Source: Mugil cephalus (lineage: Eukaryota > Chordata > Actinopteri > Mugiliformes > Mugilidae). Taken from it: a stretch of DNA of 64,000 bases. The stretch is from assembly GCF_022458985.1 (NCBI RefSeq), contig NC_061783.1, positions 1,146,413 through 1,210,412 on the forward strand, in the 5' to 3' direction. Below are positions 22,390 to 35,506 of this stretch, piece by piece. Both the position numbers and the translations under genes were made by a program. Position 1 is the first letter of the stretch. The number at the start of each line of letters is the position of its first letter. The notes under the pieces were generated by a model. The model was given only the letters and a program-made list of their open reading frames with translations. It was not told the DNA's origin and ran no database searches.

Positions 22390-24775
22390 TGTATAGTCTT
22401 TCTTTTTTTTGCCTACGGATTGCAGGGAAGTATAAAACTCAAAAATATGGTTTGTCAGTGTGTTACTGCTAGACTGTCTTATTGCTACTGCATTATTCTA
22501 CCAGTGAAAAGTAAATGAAGGAAGTAGGTCCAGCATATTTTTTTTTATTCAAATTTATATTTTTTTCATTCTATTTTTTATTCAAACTAGAGCAATGTAT
22601 TTACATACAGTTATCTGAATAGTACAGAAATGTCAATCCTCTCCAGGTCCCTGGAATCAGGCTCCATCAAAGTGTAGCCAGCAAAAATGTCAACCTGGTG
22701 GTGGGGACACAGACACTGTGTTTCAAAAGTGTCCCTTCCCTTTAGTGCCCATTATGGTTCAATTTGGTCCTGAATATTGCACACCTGGAGATCCCCAATG
22801 TGGGGCATTTTTCTACAAACAATCAGTGTTTAATCTAGTTTTTGGGTTATTGTAGAAATTTGCAGTGAAGATCATGTGGCAGCTTTAAACTATAACCATA
22901 AAAATTTAAGTTTCCATGAAAACTGCTGTTCATCATTTTTATAAAACATCTGACCAGCCTTAGCCACTGCATACCACCCCTGTCTGGTACACTGCCGAAT
23001 CTCTAACAACATAGCTATGTTCATTACAAATTATCTAGAGTTGTGTCACAATGGGATTTTGGCAAAAAATAGATCAGTCTGAGGTTGTGTCAGAACCTAG
23101 CCTAAGACGTCCAGGGCAAAAGCAGGTCTTTGTTATTCAGGCCAATTCCAAAAGTTTCCCAGCAGAACATTGTCTTTTCACAAGATTTCCTAATTCTGCA
23201 AACAGTGTTTGTGTCCAAAACTCTTAGGACTCTTAGTATAAGACAGTGTTAATAGGAAATTATTTGTTATTTTATCAGATTTGCTTAATCCTTGTTTAGG
23301 ATCACATTTCTTATGTATTTATTTTACTACACCTGTGTCTTGTTACACTTTCTGTCCTTGTATTTCAGTCCCTGTCATCTCCTTCTCACATTGCCATTTC
23401 ATCTGTCAAGATGTCCACTGTGTTCTTTCCCGGTTTGATCTTTGTTTTGTTTTTCAGTCTTTTTGTTGTCTTTTGTATCCTTTCTTGAGTTTTTTGTCAT
23501 AGTTTTGGGGACTGTTATTTAGTTCATGAAAAAACCAAAGCTTTGGTTTTTCTTCTTTAAACCATTGGACCTTTCCTCTATTTGAGCCAATCATAGCGCT
23601 GATTGGGGTCCTGAAAGCACAAGTTGTTTTCATCTTTGAGTGATGTAGATCAGAACCTGAAGATTCTCTTTTTTGATAAATCCTCCACTGGCAGCATTGA
23701 CATTCATTTGGCTTGGTATTTGTGTCCACCTACTGAGGGAACAGAAATTCCCTGGGCGCAGTTTAGTCAAATGAAATGCATTCTGGGAACTCTGCCAAAT
23801 GGCAAACAATGACCTTCTTGTTCATGTGTTATATGATCAGTTTAGTGAACACTTTGCAGAAAAATGTTCACGAGTTTCATCGACTCATCATTTTTTAGCT
23901 GTTATGGTAAGTTGTATGAAGGCCAAAAAGAGCTTTAAGAGTGAAAATGGGTTTCATTTAAATGAGTCGTTGAGGAATGTATTTGTGGAGCACACTGTGT
24001 AATCAGTAATGTGCTGAGTGTGTGCTGAACATCCTGAATGGGCAGGTCCAAGCTGCCGGCGCTGAAAGTTTTTTCCTGTTGCCGGGATACTGAGACTCAA
24101 CTGAGACGACTCTCCCGTGTAATGAGGTCCACAAAGCAGGGACGCCATGGCACCAGTTGGTTGACCAGAACTCACCCCTTATATTAAATCATTCCAGCAG
24201 CTACTCACCTGTAACAGAACTACTGGCGTTTTATCGGCTCGGCTTAAACGTGATGTAGACTACCTGCTCTGTTTTTGAGCTTTTTTTTTTTTTTCCTGTT
24301 TTGGACCAGGATTCCTGTAGGTCTCCCCATCTCTGAGTCTGCTTTCAATCAAACAAATCAGATGTGTTGTTACACGATCGTTAATGTATGCCCATAGGTG
24401 AATACGTCTTACATCATGTTCGGGAAATCGTACCGATCGGGGAATGCATGTGAGACTTTGTTTATAGCTTACTATTTGTTTATCGATCATGGCAGCGCAC
24501 TGGCAAGACCGAGAGATCCGCGAGCCGCTCTGCATGAGGAGGAGAACAGAAGAGGAGAGTCGGCGGCACATATCGGGCACTGTGCAGGACACAGTGATTT
24601 ATTTTAATATCACCATTCTAATATCACCAGTCTTTTGAAAGAGTTGGGGGTTTAACCAGTCCATTCTTCAGGTCATCAAACTGAAAGCGTAAAAAACAAC
24701 AACTCCAGATTAACAACAGGATGAGCAGGAGGCATGAGACGCAGCATGCTGTCCATTGTTTACCTCGCAGTATTA
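22390..24775. other. Spacer downstream of AGR2
   Basis: I recognise no gene here. Several 60-110-codon frames occur on both strands, but none has recognisable similarity or splice structure. A pyrimidine-rich stretch near 23,330-23,500 looks like degraded repeat. Confidence 0.4.
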
Positions 24776-24782
24776 CAGTGCA

Positions 24783-24895
24783 CTTAAATGTACACTCAAA
24801 CTTTATTTATTTATATAGCATTTTTCATACTAAAAAGCAACCCAAAGTGCTTTACATAAAGAAAAACATAAAACATAACAACAAGACACAGAATC
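24783..24895. repeat. Dispersed repeat fragment (TTTATTTATTTATATAGCA-type)
   Basis: The AACTTTATTTATTTATATAG start and CCAAAGTGCTTTACATAAAG segment are typical of a widespread fish interspersed repeat. The fragment is truncated and abuts the Tc1-like element. Confidence 0.55.
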
Positions 24896-24917
24896 ACGGG
24901 GTCCAAGGCTAGAGGTC

Positions 24918-25236
24918 CCAGCACTTTATTAGGTACACCTGTTCAGTTGCTTGTTAACACAGGTAGCTAATCAGCTAATCACATGGCTGCATTTCAATGC
25001 ATTTAGGCATGTAGAGGTGATCAAGTAACTTGCTGAAGTTCAAACCGAGCATCAGAATGGGGAAGAAAGGAGATTTAAGTGAATTTGAACATGGTATGGT
25101 TGCTGGTGCTGTACAGGCTGGAATGTTTCCAACACCTTGTTGAAAGTATGCCACGAAGAATTAAGGCAGTTCTGGAGGCAAAAGGGGGTCCAACCTTTTA
25201 CTAGCAAGGTGTACCTAAAAAAGTGGCTGGTGAGTG
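24918..25236. mobile_element. Internally deleted Tc1/mariner-like element
   Basis: The left part starts GCACTTTATTAGGTACACCT and continues with the 5' sequence of a common fish Tc1-type transposon (TGCATTTAGGCATGTAGA, then AATGGGGAAGAAAGG). At about 25,118 it jumps directly to the 3' part (GGAATGTTTCCAACACCTTG) and ends with the complementary terminus (AGGTGTACCTAAAAAAGTGG). Nearly all of the transposase coding region is missing, leaving a MITE-like derivative of about 0.32 kb. Confidence 0.8.
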
Positions 25237-25429
25237 TAAAAAGATGATGTTGTCGACGCAATGATGTATGGGAGGGAAACAAAAAAACAGGTATGCAGCA
25301 CTCAAAGCAGGGGGTCAGACTCGGGACTGCTGGTGATGTGAAAGTACGCCAAAAGCGGGTCAACCCGGGTCTGAAAATTCCATGTCAACCCGCTATTTTA
25401 TATGTGAAAGTGGTATAAGAGTTTTATGC

Positions 25430-25760
25430 TCCTATGTTTTATTTTCATTATCAGTCTTTCACGTAACATCAGGTATGTGATTACATTCTACATGTATGCT
25501 TTAGTCATATGTATATCTATGACAGATGCATGTTTATCTTGTTTCTCCTTCTCTCTTTCTTCTCTGTTTCTACCTGTCAGGCCTTTGTCAGGTGGGTCCC
25601 TCCATATGAGTTGGGTTCTGCTCTCAAGGTTTCTTCCTGTTAAAGGCGAGTGCCTTAGTGCTTTCTCAGGGGTTTCAGGAAGGGTTTTGAACAAAAATGT
25701 ACTGAACTGGAATTAACTCAAATCTTCTTCTCTGTGGAAATAAAATGTGTCTTGAAACAA
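25430..25760. repeat. Dispersed fish repeat, copy 2 (inverted relative to copy 1)
   Basis: The reverse complement of 25505-25690 is homologous to about 18120-18310, sharing the CAAGAAACCTTGAG-like, CATATGGAGGGACCCA and GAGAAACAAGATAAACA blocks. The 96-codon plus-strand frame here derives from the repeat. Confidence 0.75.
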
Positions 25761-26110
25761 CCCATAAGCCAATACATGGAAAGCAAAAATGAACTAACTT
25801 TGTTTGGTTATATGAATCAGAGACACAGGGACTTTGCAAAATGGTGTCATATTAAAGATGCTGCCTATTCCTGTACAGGCAGCAATGGACTTAATGTCGG
25901 TTGATTTAAACAGTGGGGGTTAGTTAGAAAAGCAGCTTTGGAACCGTAAGTTCACAGGTTCAAAGCCCTCATTTCTGTGTCCATGTCTGCCTTGAGCAAA
26001 CTCCCAATGCCCAAACTGCTCCCAGGCCCCATACAGCCCGCTGAAGTGCACTCAGTGCTGTATGAACGAATGGATGGGTCGAACATAGAGAAAAAAATTA
26101 CCCCAAATGA
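25761..26110. other. Spacer before the TSPAN13 3' end
   Basis: Nothing recognised. Confidence 0.4.
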
Positions 26111-26128
26111 AATCATTATCAGTTCTTA

Positions 26129-26134
26129 TTTATT
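26129..26134 (-). terminator. Candidate TSPAN13 poly(A) signal
   Basis: TTTATT (AATAAA on the minus strand), about 640 bases past the TSPAN13 stop. It is the nearest convincing signal, making 26115-26776 the probable 3' UTR. Confidence 0.45.
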
Positions 26135-26776
26135 ATTTAAGGATGATAGACAAAAGACATAAGAGTAGAGAAGTGGCATTCCTTTTCCTCCTTTAGTGTT
26201 TTACTGTGGATTACAGTACAAAGGCTCAGACAGGTTCTATATAGTATCATCCTTGCAGTTCTCATACGGGGGCTTATAGCTGCAGTAGTCATGCAAAGGG
26301 GCAAATACACAGCACACCACAGTTAGATCATTGACACACAGAAACACACATACAGCCACACATTCTCACATAAGCAAAAAAATAAAATACAATACAAACA
26401 TATCAACTCCTGATACATTATTAATACAAATAAAATCTAAATAATGTAATCTTTAATAGTAGTGGTTAGGCAGGCTACATAAATACGTTTGAAATAATTT
26501 GGACAATGTTACTTCTTCTTACACCCACAAATGCTCAGTGTACAAAAATGTTCCTTATACAGAGTCGCCCGACTTGAGGCAGAATGTGCTGTTCCTTCAC
26601 ACATCTGCTTTTAAAAATACTTAAAAATACCTAAAAAGCCAAACATGTTAGGTTGTAACATCACTGCAGTAATCGGTGGAAACAAACAGGTCAGTCTTGG
26701 ATTTACAGATAAAGCCCGAACGAGGACCATAGAGGCGGTGAGGTGACAGTGCAGAGGGGTGGGAGCTGGTGCTGTG

Positions 26777-29700
26777 TCACAGGAAAGCACTGGGGTTCGC
26801 TCGGGGGTCCTTCTGGTTCCTGTAGCGATATGTGAGCCACACTCCCAAGATCTGACATGAAGAGACAGTGATAGTGAGGGAGTACCAGACATCCTGCTGG
26901 CTAAACAACTTAAAACGACTTCATGTCCAGTGGCTAATTTGTTATGTTAACTCCAGACCAAGGTGGTGGTTATTTACTTGTGTGCTGCTGTGGCTTTGGT
27001 TGCTGCGTTTGTATCGCTCTCTTAACCCAGTACAAAAGCTGAGAACTCTGCACCCTCCCTGACCTTTACCTTTGCTTGCCCTCTCAACTAGCACTGTCAC
27101 TGCTGCAACTACAGAACTCACCTCAGTGAAGCTGAAAAATAGGCCGATCCCTCCTACAAAGCGGAGAATCTCTCCAGCATGTACCTGGATCTTATCTGCA
27201 CAAGGCAGGCAGGAGTGGTTGGGGAAACAGGTCTGCAGGAGAACAAGAGACACAATCACACAGGTGCTTCTAACAGGAGGTTAAAAAAACTGCTTTTGGC
27301 TTATTTCAAATTGATCTTTACTTCTGTTAAAGATCAATGATTAAATGCAAAGAATGATGAATGACAGCTTAAATGTGCTGAGATGTAACAATCCAGGAAG
27401 CCCTGCAAGATGAGCACTAGTCCGAACTTACAGCTTCACAGGTGGCGTTGGGGTCGGCATGTTTGAAGCCACAGCAGTTAAGGCTCTTCTCCACATCCCT
27501 CTGAGTGCTCTCTGAGTTATTCCAGCCCACCTCCAGTAGGTGATCCTACAGCAGAGAAGCCACATGAAGCATTACAGCCATAGACATATATATACACGTA
27601 GACGCCGCATTGAGCGGTGAATCGTACGTCAGCCATTGACTGTATACTATGGACAGACCCATTGTGACGTCACACATTGGATTCTGAACCTTGAAAATGA
27701 AGCCCGAAGTGGGCGGAGCCTGCCGTCACCATGTTGGATGAGCTTTACTCCACCCACACGTGGATACTCCAGATATGGATGTAGGGGGTCGTGTCGGATG
27801 TTGAGACCTGCCCCCCCGACCCTTCGCTACCTGTTAGCTCAGGCTACCGCCGGTCACTCAGAGCGGGAATGCCCTCAATTATGCTGAATTTTAATTCTTG
27901 ATAAAACTTAAACGAACGACTTTGAAAAGTACAATTGAGTAGTGAAATAAACAATTGAGACCAAAACCGTTTTTTGAACCAGGCTGTAAACATGTTTAAT
28001 AACGCTGTAAAGTTGGGCTTTTTAACATCGGGGTCTATGGGGATTTGCTCCCTTTTGCAACCAGCCTCAAGTGGCCACTCGATGAACTGAATTTTTTGTA
28101 CTTCTGCCTTGACTTCACTGCTCAGAGCAGGAGGTTGCCACCTGACGTTAACACAGCCGCCATTTTGGATCTTTTTTTTTTTAATCATGATTGAACACCA
28201 CACACCAGAGATCCAGTGGAGATATTGTAATCCCTGGATATTGTACATGTTGGGAGAATTGACACAGATATAGATAACCGAATCAGTTGCTGCTGCTATA
28301 GCAACCAAGGACTATAAATGTGTTGGTATTATTATTTTCTGGCCATAGAGGTTTTTTTTATATCATCCAAGCAGGTGAGAATGTGATCGCCCGCCGATAC
28401 CAGCTGTTCATGTTAACAGGATTTCCAAAGAAATGATGGTTGATTATCATCATTTTAAGGTACTTAGTAAATAAAACCCACAGTTGGTTTCATGTAATTT
28501 AGAATTGTAATACACTGTGTGACTGGCTGTGTAGATAAGACACTAGTGAGGAATTTGGTCGAAAGGCGAATGAAGCAGGAGAGAAGATTTCCTGCTCTAA
28601 AGGCATAGGTGCTGAAAAGCTTATAGAGGGTTTGAAACATCATTACTGTGTAGGAGCAACTTTTGAACTGAATATTATTTATTATTATTTGCATTTTATT
28701 CCTGCTATTTTGTTTGACATTGCATTATTGTTTTATTACACTTTTTTGAAACTGTTTGAACCCATAATTGAGTACAATGCAGAAGTTTTCTTTGGCAGTA
28801 GTCAAATCAGTCTTAAGGTTATTTCTCATTCACTTCATTCATTTGACAGTTATTGAAGGCACTGTGGTGATGAGAACAATGGCTTTAAAAGCTTAACAAA
28901 GTTTTTACAATCTTGTTCTGATTCATTCTTGTTGTACCCTATACACACACAGGCATTTGGTTCTCTTAACTACGTTAAAAACTGAAATCTCTTATGTACT
29001 GAGTATTGACCATCCCATGTATCTAGAACTTGACTGTATTTGATGTGATTTATTGAATGGACTTTTAATCCATTCGGCAATGAGTATGAGTGAATGAGTT
29101 TTGTGTGCGACACAGGAAAGTATATCATGCCAATGTTAAATGGGATGATTTTGTACAGACTTAAAGTCAGCAGTGTTACTTTGTATATATTAATTTTTAA
29201 CTTTGAATTGTCTATTAACACAAATGGCAAATGTCAGATGAATGTCATCATCATGCTTTATAAAACATTTCATGAGCCTCAAGTCACAGGGCTTTTTCAT
29301 TTATGTTCATCAATGTTGCTGCGTGTTCAATACTCAATACTCAATACTCAAGGACTGATAGATTGAGTTTCATATATTTTATATCAAGCAACTTAATTTG
29401 CATACACATTAGGCATATTATATTATTGAAAACATAAAATACTTCTATTAAAAATGACCCCTGCCAATGATTCCAATCAATCACTGAACATGTTCCAGAG
29501 AACATATTCTGATGACGTGCGGTGAAGAATTCACTGACTGCATTTCTCAAAATTTAGGTCGAAAGAGGACACATCGGCAAACAACAAAAAGAATCATTAA
29601 TTACTGCTGTCAATTTTAAATTAAGTCAAAGGCAGAAGTGAAAGTCTTACGATAGATGTTCTGCTACTATAAATGAAGACCTTACCTGCTGCTCTTTGTT

Positions 29701-32230
29701 GATGGCCAAACAAGCACTGGAAACAGAGAACTGTACGATAAACACCATAAACAGGATGATCATGTACTGAGACTCACTGTCAAGGAACATTACACACATC
29801 ACATAGAGCAGAATCCTGCTAACAACATGTGTTCTGAACCACTGCCTAGAAAGCCCAGAAAAAAAATAATATCATCAACTCGGCAGCATGTGGGGCTCAA
29901 AAAGGGAGAGACGTCTGTGCACAGCTGACCACTGACTGTGAAATATGATGCAGCTGGATTGGGTTTCACATGCATATATGAATGAAAAATTGACTTTCCA
30001 AAACAGCCAGGTCAAGGTAGCCTTTTGAAACAGACTAAGAACAGCATGCACGTTGTGAACAAGGCGAGAAAACTCATTAGCAGCAAAGACAATTCTGCAC
30101 AGGACAAGACTTCCTGCAACATCAATGTTGCCACATGTTTTATTTAATGAAGCTTGATGTGTCCTCTGGATTTTCAGTCTTAATCATAAACTAAGCTAAC
30201 CATGTCCCTTACGTTACTTAACATCAAATTGGTTATGTATATAAGTCTATTACAAAATATATCAAATAATAAGCATGAAGCTCTAACAGCACATCCACAT
30301 ATACTTGAAATCAGCCTTGAGTAAAATTTTAGGCTAGTGTGAAATCATCGACATGAACACCAAGCTAGTTGTTAGGACATTTCCAACTAAACAATGAGAA
30401 TGTGAAAGCCTTCATTGTCACTGTACACATGATCACAATGATTCTCATTCACAACACAAACCAAAGGTCCTCTAAATATGAGCAGTATATATCTGCTCTT
30501 ATGTCTTTTAAATGGTTACAATACAACATGCAGCACATGCTGGACATTTAGACCTAAATCCACTGTGATTAAATCTTGTACTTAAAGATGAGAGCTAAAC
30601 TACCTTGTGTAACATAATAGTTAAAATATACTTTTTTAAAACCGATCCAGTTCAAGCATGTGGTGCAGCCCACTGCTTAAGCTGCAAAGGGAGCATCAGC
30701 CATAAAAGCGTCAGGATGAGTCTGAGAAGGATACAAAGAAGAGCAGGACCTGATGATGCTTCATAGCTCCGATCAGGCCAGCAAGGGCCACGAAGAAGAG
30801 GAAGACACCGACACCGATGACACCTCCCACCACCTGGAAACTGGACACCAAACCAAACCACTTCCCCCATGCTGCAATGCAGATCATCAGCAGACTCACC
30901 ATCTGCAGGACAGACACACAGGCACAGGCTGAAAGCAGTGATTGAGTAAAGAAGTAACACATGAATTGCAATAAGTCATCCTCACGATTCAACCTTTACA
31001 GTTTAGTGTTTGAAGACACCAAATACAAAAATAAACACCCATGTATGGAGGACACAGAGGATGTACTGACACTGATGCTTTACATGTCACTGTGTACCTT
31101 TAAGGCGGTAGCTCCAGCGAATGCTGGCCCTGCAGTCATTCTTCCTAAAACTATTTTAGTGTAAAGCAAAGGGGACACAATCCACAGTCCTCTTCCTGAC
31201 CAAAAATACATTGCAGTTAACAGACCCACAGTTACAGTCTAGTTACAGTAAATCCAGTCCTGTCTCTTCTAATGCCTTGCTCTGGCTGCAATGGAGGGAC
31301 AGAAAATAAGAGACTACGACAGCAACTTATTTCTGGATATTCAATTTACTTTATGAGGTTATTAGGTCAGCTGAACTCTACAGTTGCCTCATACCATAAA
31401 TAAACTGATATTTCCCATCACTTACATTGAAGCTGCTTTTAAAGGGATGTCCTAACGCTTGACACAGACAGAGGAAATAACTGAAGTATCCCAAAGTTTT
31501 TTCAGTGGATACTGTGTAACAGCAGGGAAATATTGATTTATTTGAATTGAAACCACTCAGTACAGTTTCCCTCTATTCAGTAGTTTAATAAAGTTGATAT
31601 TTCTATATGGTTTGAGATTTGTCTGGGCAGCATCTATGACATTCCTGGGAGCCAGTCATGGTCGCAGCTTGTCAACAGGCAAGGTAGGCAACAGCTTGGA
31701 GCCCTCGGCCAGTAGGGGGCGCCCGAGGGACGACAAACTTTTAACAAATGGCAAGGTGTTTTCAATAGGACCGTAGGAGACCTCCTTTAGGGGCCCCACC
31801 TGACACAACCCAGTACACTCAGTCATGTTACCTGTGGCATGTATGACTCTTTAACATATGTAGTAAAATAATGGTTGCCAGTTCAAAATGGAATGAACTT
31901 ATCTCACTGGAAGTGAAAAAAAAGAAAGACAGATATATGAGTAAAATAACTTAGCACTAGTATCACATTATTTTGTTTGTTCATTCTGAGTTAACTTTGT
32001 TGCAGCAGAGCAGTGTGTCACTTCATACCCAGTCAGTTAGCATTATTGTTATAGGACTACATTACTTCTGCCTTATATATGATGTGAAAATACCAAAAAG
32101 CCTAAAAATTCACAAGTACTGGACCTTGAGTGATGGACACATTTTCGAAGTGAAACATATGCATTTTTTTAATAAGCAAGGTATATTTTTAAGAATTTCT
32201 ACACTTATATTTTTCTTAATGCCCAATGTA

Positions 32231-32261
<31 letters not shown>

Positions 32262-33043
32262 GGAGAGGAACTTTATGATACACCACAGCCAAGCTAAACA
32301 TTATACTAAATCAGTTTAGCAGACATAAATATACGATATGAGAATTTAAGAAAGGCAAATAAAGATCTGTGCTAAAAACTGTGAATTCTTTGTTTTAGAA
32401 AAGACAGATCCCATCACTATAGAATAAATGTTATCATCTCATCCCTGGAGAAGACACACAAAGCTAACAGCCCCTTTCAAATCATATCGATGCTCCGTGG
32501 ACAGATCCCGCATGTGTAGGCTACTATGAAATGAAGCTTGCTGGAAGCAGAAAGGGGTCATGGCTACATGTAGTTAAAGCTGACAGAGCAGGGATGATAA
32601 GCGCTATCAGAGACTGCAGGCAAAGCCTCAAAACGTGCCATATGCCATAAAAAGTGAGGTAAGGAAATTAAAAAACAAAACAAAACAAAACACATTTAAA
32701 GCCGAAAAGGCAAACATTTCGACCACTTAACTCCCAAGTCACAATAGAGACCGTCTTTCATTTGTTTAATGTGAAGGATACAGGAGCCACCTGATCTTGG
32801 TTCCATTGTGAATAATTGATTAAAGCAGTTCGCATCAGTGTGTTGATTACGACAGGACGTTCCCTGCACTGTGTTTACACAATCTCGATAAATAGGCTAG
32901 GGATACAATACTGGCTCTATTAATAAAACCGGCAGATAAGGCATCCATATGGTACCCTCTGCTGTGGATAGGCTACTCACAACATAGAGGATGTTGAGCG
33001 CGCACAGGGAGTGCTTGGAGCAGGTGAATCCGGAGCAGCCCAT
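26777..33043 (-). CDS. tspan13: Tetraspanin-13
   Basis: A four-pass membrane protein of the tetraspanin family. Exons on the minus strand: 33043-32981, 30902-30735, 29766-29686, 27545-27432, 27232-27122 and 26851-26777, giving 203 residues (the human protein is 204). All introns are phase 0. The start [16 protein letters not shown] matches the TSPAN13 N-terminus, with membrane-proximal cysteines suited to palmitoylation. TM1 is about residues 12-36, TM2 about 44-64, TM3 about 78-100. The large extracellular loop holds the CCG motif at 128-130 and six cysteines in all. TM4 follows VHAGEILRF, and the short cytoplasmic tail ends NPSAFL. TSPAN31 is the nearest alternative, but the loop and the tail [11 protein letters not shown] are TSPAN13-type. 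The gene lies between AGR2 and BZW2, as on human 7p21. Confidence 0.95.
27600..28170. repeat. Dispersed fish repeat in TSPAN13 intron
   Basis: Recognisable blocks of a very common fish repeat: TGACTGTATACTATGGACAG, a CATTGTGACGTCACAC block, GAAGTGGGCGGAGCC, CAGGCTGTAAACATGTTTAA, TAAAGTTGGGCTTTTTAACAT and GGGGTCTATGGGGATTTGCT in the expected order. The 154-codon minus-strand frame at 27844-28308 comes from this repeat. The CRE-like TGACGTCA is part of the repeat. Confidence 0.7.
31702..31729 (+). promoter_or_regulatory. CTCF core motif inside an inverted repeat
   Basis: CCAGTAGGGGGCG (31709-31721) matches the CTCF core CCASYAGRKGGCR at every position. It is bracketed by the 7-base arms CCCTCGG (31702-31708) and CCGAGGG (31723-31729). 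It lies in the first TSPAN13 intron. It may be carried by an old repeat. Confidence 0.6.
32231..32262. repeat. (TCTG)n microsatellite
   Basis: Eight uninterrupted TCTG units in the first TSPAN13 intron. Confidence 0.95.
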
Positions 33044-33355
33044 CTCGGCCAGTAAACAAATACAAGAAATCCTCCAAATAAGCGTTGGAATAAATAGGTC
33101 GGCAGCAGAGACACAATCAGGGCCGACAAACACCGCTGAGTAGCAAATTCCGCTTATCCGATGAATAGCCGGTCGCTCCAGGCTGCAAAGAACGGAGCAT
33201 CGATGCGCCTGTCAGAAATAATAACGCAGGGAGCAGCCAGAGGACTCCTTCAAAATAAAGGCACCGTAGACGGGACAGTCTGGAGAGCCTGGATATGGTT
33301 CTAGCTCAGGACATCTTACGATTTAGCCCACATGTGTCAAACATACGTTTGACAC

Positions 33356-33381
<26 letters not shown>
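33356..33381. repeat. Poly(T) tract, 26 nt
   Basis: Uninterrupted T run about 0.3 kb upstream of the TSPAN13 start codon; may mark the tail of an old retro-insertion. Confidence 0.9.
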
Positions 33382-33386
<5 letters not shown>

Positions 33387-33399
33387 ATGCTAGCAAGAG

Positions 33400-35480
33400 C
33401 TGGACATTAAATGTTTTGTAATAGCACAGTTCATTAAATGTAAATACTATTATAATGTACTTATTGGCACTAAAACAAAGGGAAACATTTGGAGTAGTCA
33501 TTATTTATAGGTTAATGAGCTATTGTGTTACTGGTTCATCCCTCTTGATGTTAAACTGGGTGGCACATGGCCCCTGAGCTAACATGAGTTTGACCTCCCT
33601 GCTTTAGCCCTTACATACTGCTCTGTTTAGGTCAAATTGGACCAATTTAGACATTTGACAGTGGTAAAAATACCCTGGGCATCCTTCTTTTATAATGAAA
33701 TTTGATGATTTCCCCTAAAGTGACGCAAAATATACAAAAATGAAAATATTTTCAAATATTTTACTTTTCTACAGGTGCTGTATCTTTTAAGTTGGACTTT
33801 AGATCTACCTCTGTGGGTCAGATGAATGGAAATGGTGGTTTAAGGGACACTTGAAACTGTGAAACTGTACAGACCATGTTAGGATATTTTATAGGACGGA
33901 GCCTGGAAACAGTGGAAACATCATAGGAGCGTATATGATGCACAAAGGGAGCAGAAGTCATCCAGAGGTCTTGCCTTGACACAGGCACAAGACCTGCACT
34001 TGTACAAGACCACCTCAATAAAATATATTTGAATTATTATGGCTTTTATGTTATCATGTTTTATCTAAAACAGGACATATGTAATTAATGTTTTTCTCCA
34101 AAAAAATAAATAAATAAACACAAAAAGTGTAATCTACAAATAACTAAGTGATGGAATGGCTAATGAATTAATAAATAAATAATCACTTGTTATTTAAAAA
34201 TGCAGTGTATTATTTTCCTTGTGTGTGCAAAAACAGGCCTGTCAAAGAATCTGAGAGGAATTGAAATTATTATTTGCCAATACAAAGCAGTTTATTACAA
34301 TATTCAGAAAGATTCAGCCATCAGGTAAAAGCATCAACGATGTGCATGGTCTCTCAGGTGAAAGTGGCTGCTTTTAATATGAAGGCACAATCAAATTGAA
34401 TTCCGGCACAAGTGCCCTCACCTTATTTAACTTGATACCCGTTTGACATATGACTCAGTGAGCGGAGGCCACCCGGCTCGCTGATTGGCTACAGCGAAGT
34501 CCCGTAATTTCCTCTCAAATTCTTCCAGAAAGAATGTGATTAGCGACCCTTCCGCTCCAACTGGGCTCTGACCGACACGGGCGTTTTAAGTTATTCTCGC
34601 TGTTAATTTATAATTCATCACTCACCCCGTTTGATCACACAGAACACAGTTGTTTCTAGGTCAGTCTGTACACAAACACACACAGTCAAGCACAGGAGGA
34701 ACAGAGTAATCCAGAGAGACAGTCCAAGGCATGCAGAAAAGCAGGGAAGTGACAAAAGGTCAATAAAAGGGGACAGCATTAGTTATTTGGTTCACTTTCA
34801 TAAAAACGCACTCACACACATACACACACACACACACATGTATGTTGCTTTACCAAAGAAGACATAAATGAATGATCCACATTTTGAACAACAATCTACT
34901 TTCTACACCTCACGTGACTTTTCTTAACTCTTATGACCCTTGGATGGTGCTCCAGGACAAAGAAGGAATAAAGAATAATAAACAATAAAGAAGTTATTTG
35001 AGTCATCCAGTCCTTGTGTCAGCTCCAACCCCCCTGACCTCTGATCTTAATCGTTAACAAGACGTTTCCATCCAAAGAACTGCTGTTTACTGGTTAGCTC
35101 TTGTTACTGGCACCACTCTCGAATAAACTCTTCAGACTATTGTGGGGAAAATAAAACATTCATGCCACCAACGAAGTCAATGAGATGACACTTTCCCCGA
35201 TCTGGCTTTGATGTGATCACATTCGACAACTATTGTCAGTATTTGTGTCATTGGGAGGTCTATCACAAGACTGTTTTTGATTATAATAATTTATTTCATA
35301 ATTATCAGTAAATCAGTTTGTTTTCTTCTATTTATGGTTAAGTTGAGATGTTTGCTCTCATGAATGGTCTGCACTGTACTTGTAACTCTTCCGTAACAGC
35401 AGCAGCATTTTTATTAAATGCATCATGCTGAAGTGAAATGATTCACGTTGGCGTGTGGAATATAAAGGGAGTGTACGCAC
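33400..35480. other. Spacer between the TSPAN13 5' end and the BZW2 3' end
   Basis: No gene recognised. Around 34,440-34,590 a less AT-rich block carries TGACTCA (34450-34456), an inverted CCAAT box (GATTGGC) and CACGGGCG, which resembles a promoter or enhancer core without an obvious transcript. A CA-rich tract lies at 34811-34836. Confidence 0.35.
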
Positions 35481-35500
35481 ACATGCACATATAAAATTTG

Positions 35501-35506
35501 TTTATT
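35501..35506 (-). terminator. Candidate BZW2 poly(A) signal
   Basis: TTTATT (AATAAA on the minus strand) about 300 bases past the BZW2 stop. Another lies at 35409-35414. Confidence 0.45.

Noticed and set aside
27844-28308. 154-codon minus-strand frame
   Set aside because: Falls in a recognised dispersed repeat within a TSPAN13 intron, with no splice link to TSPAN13 exons.
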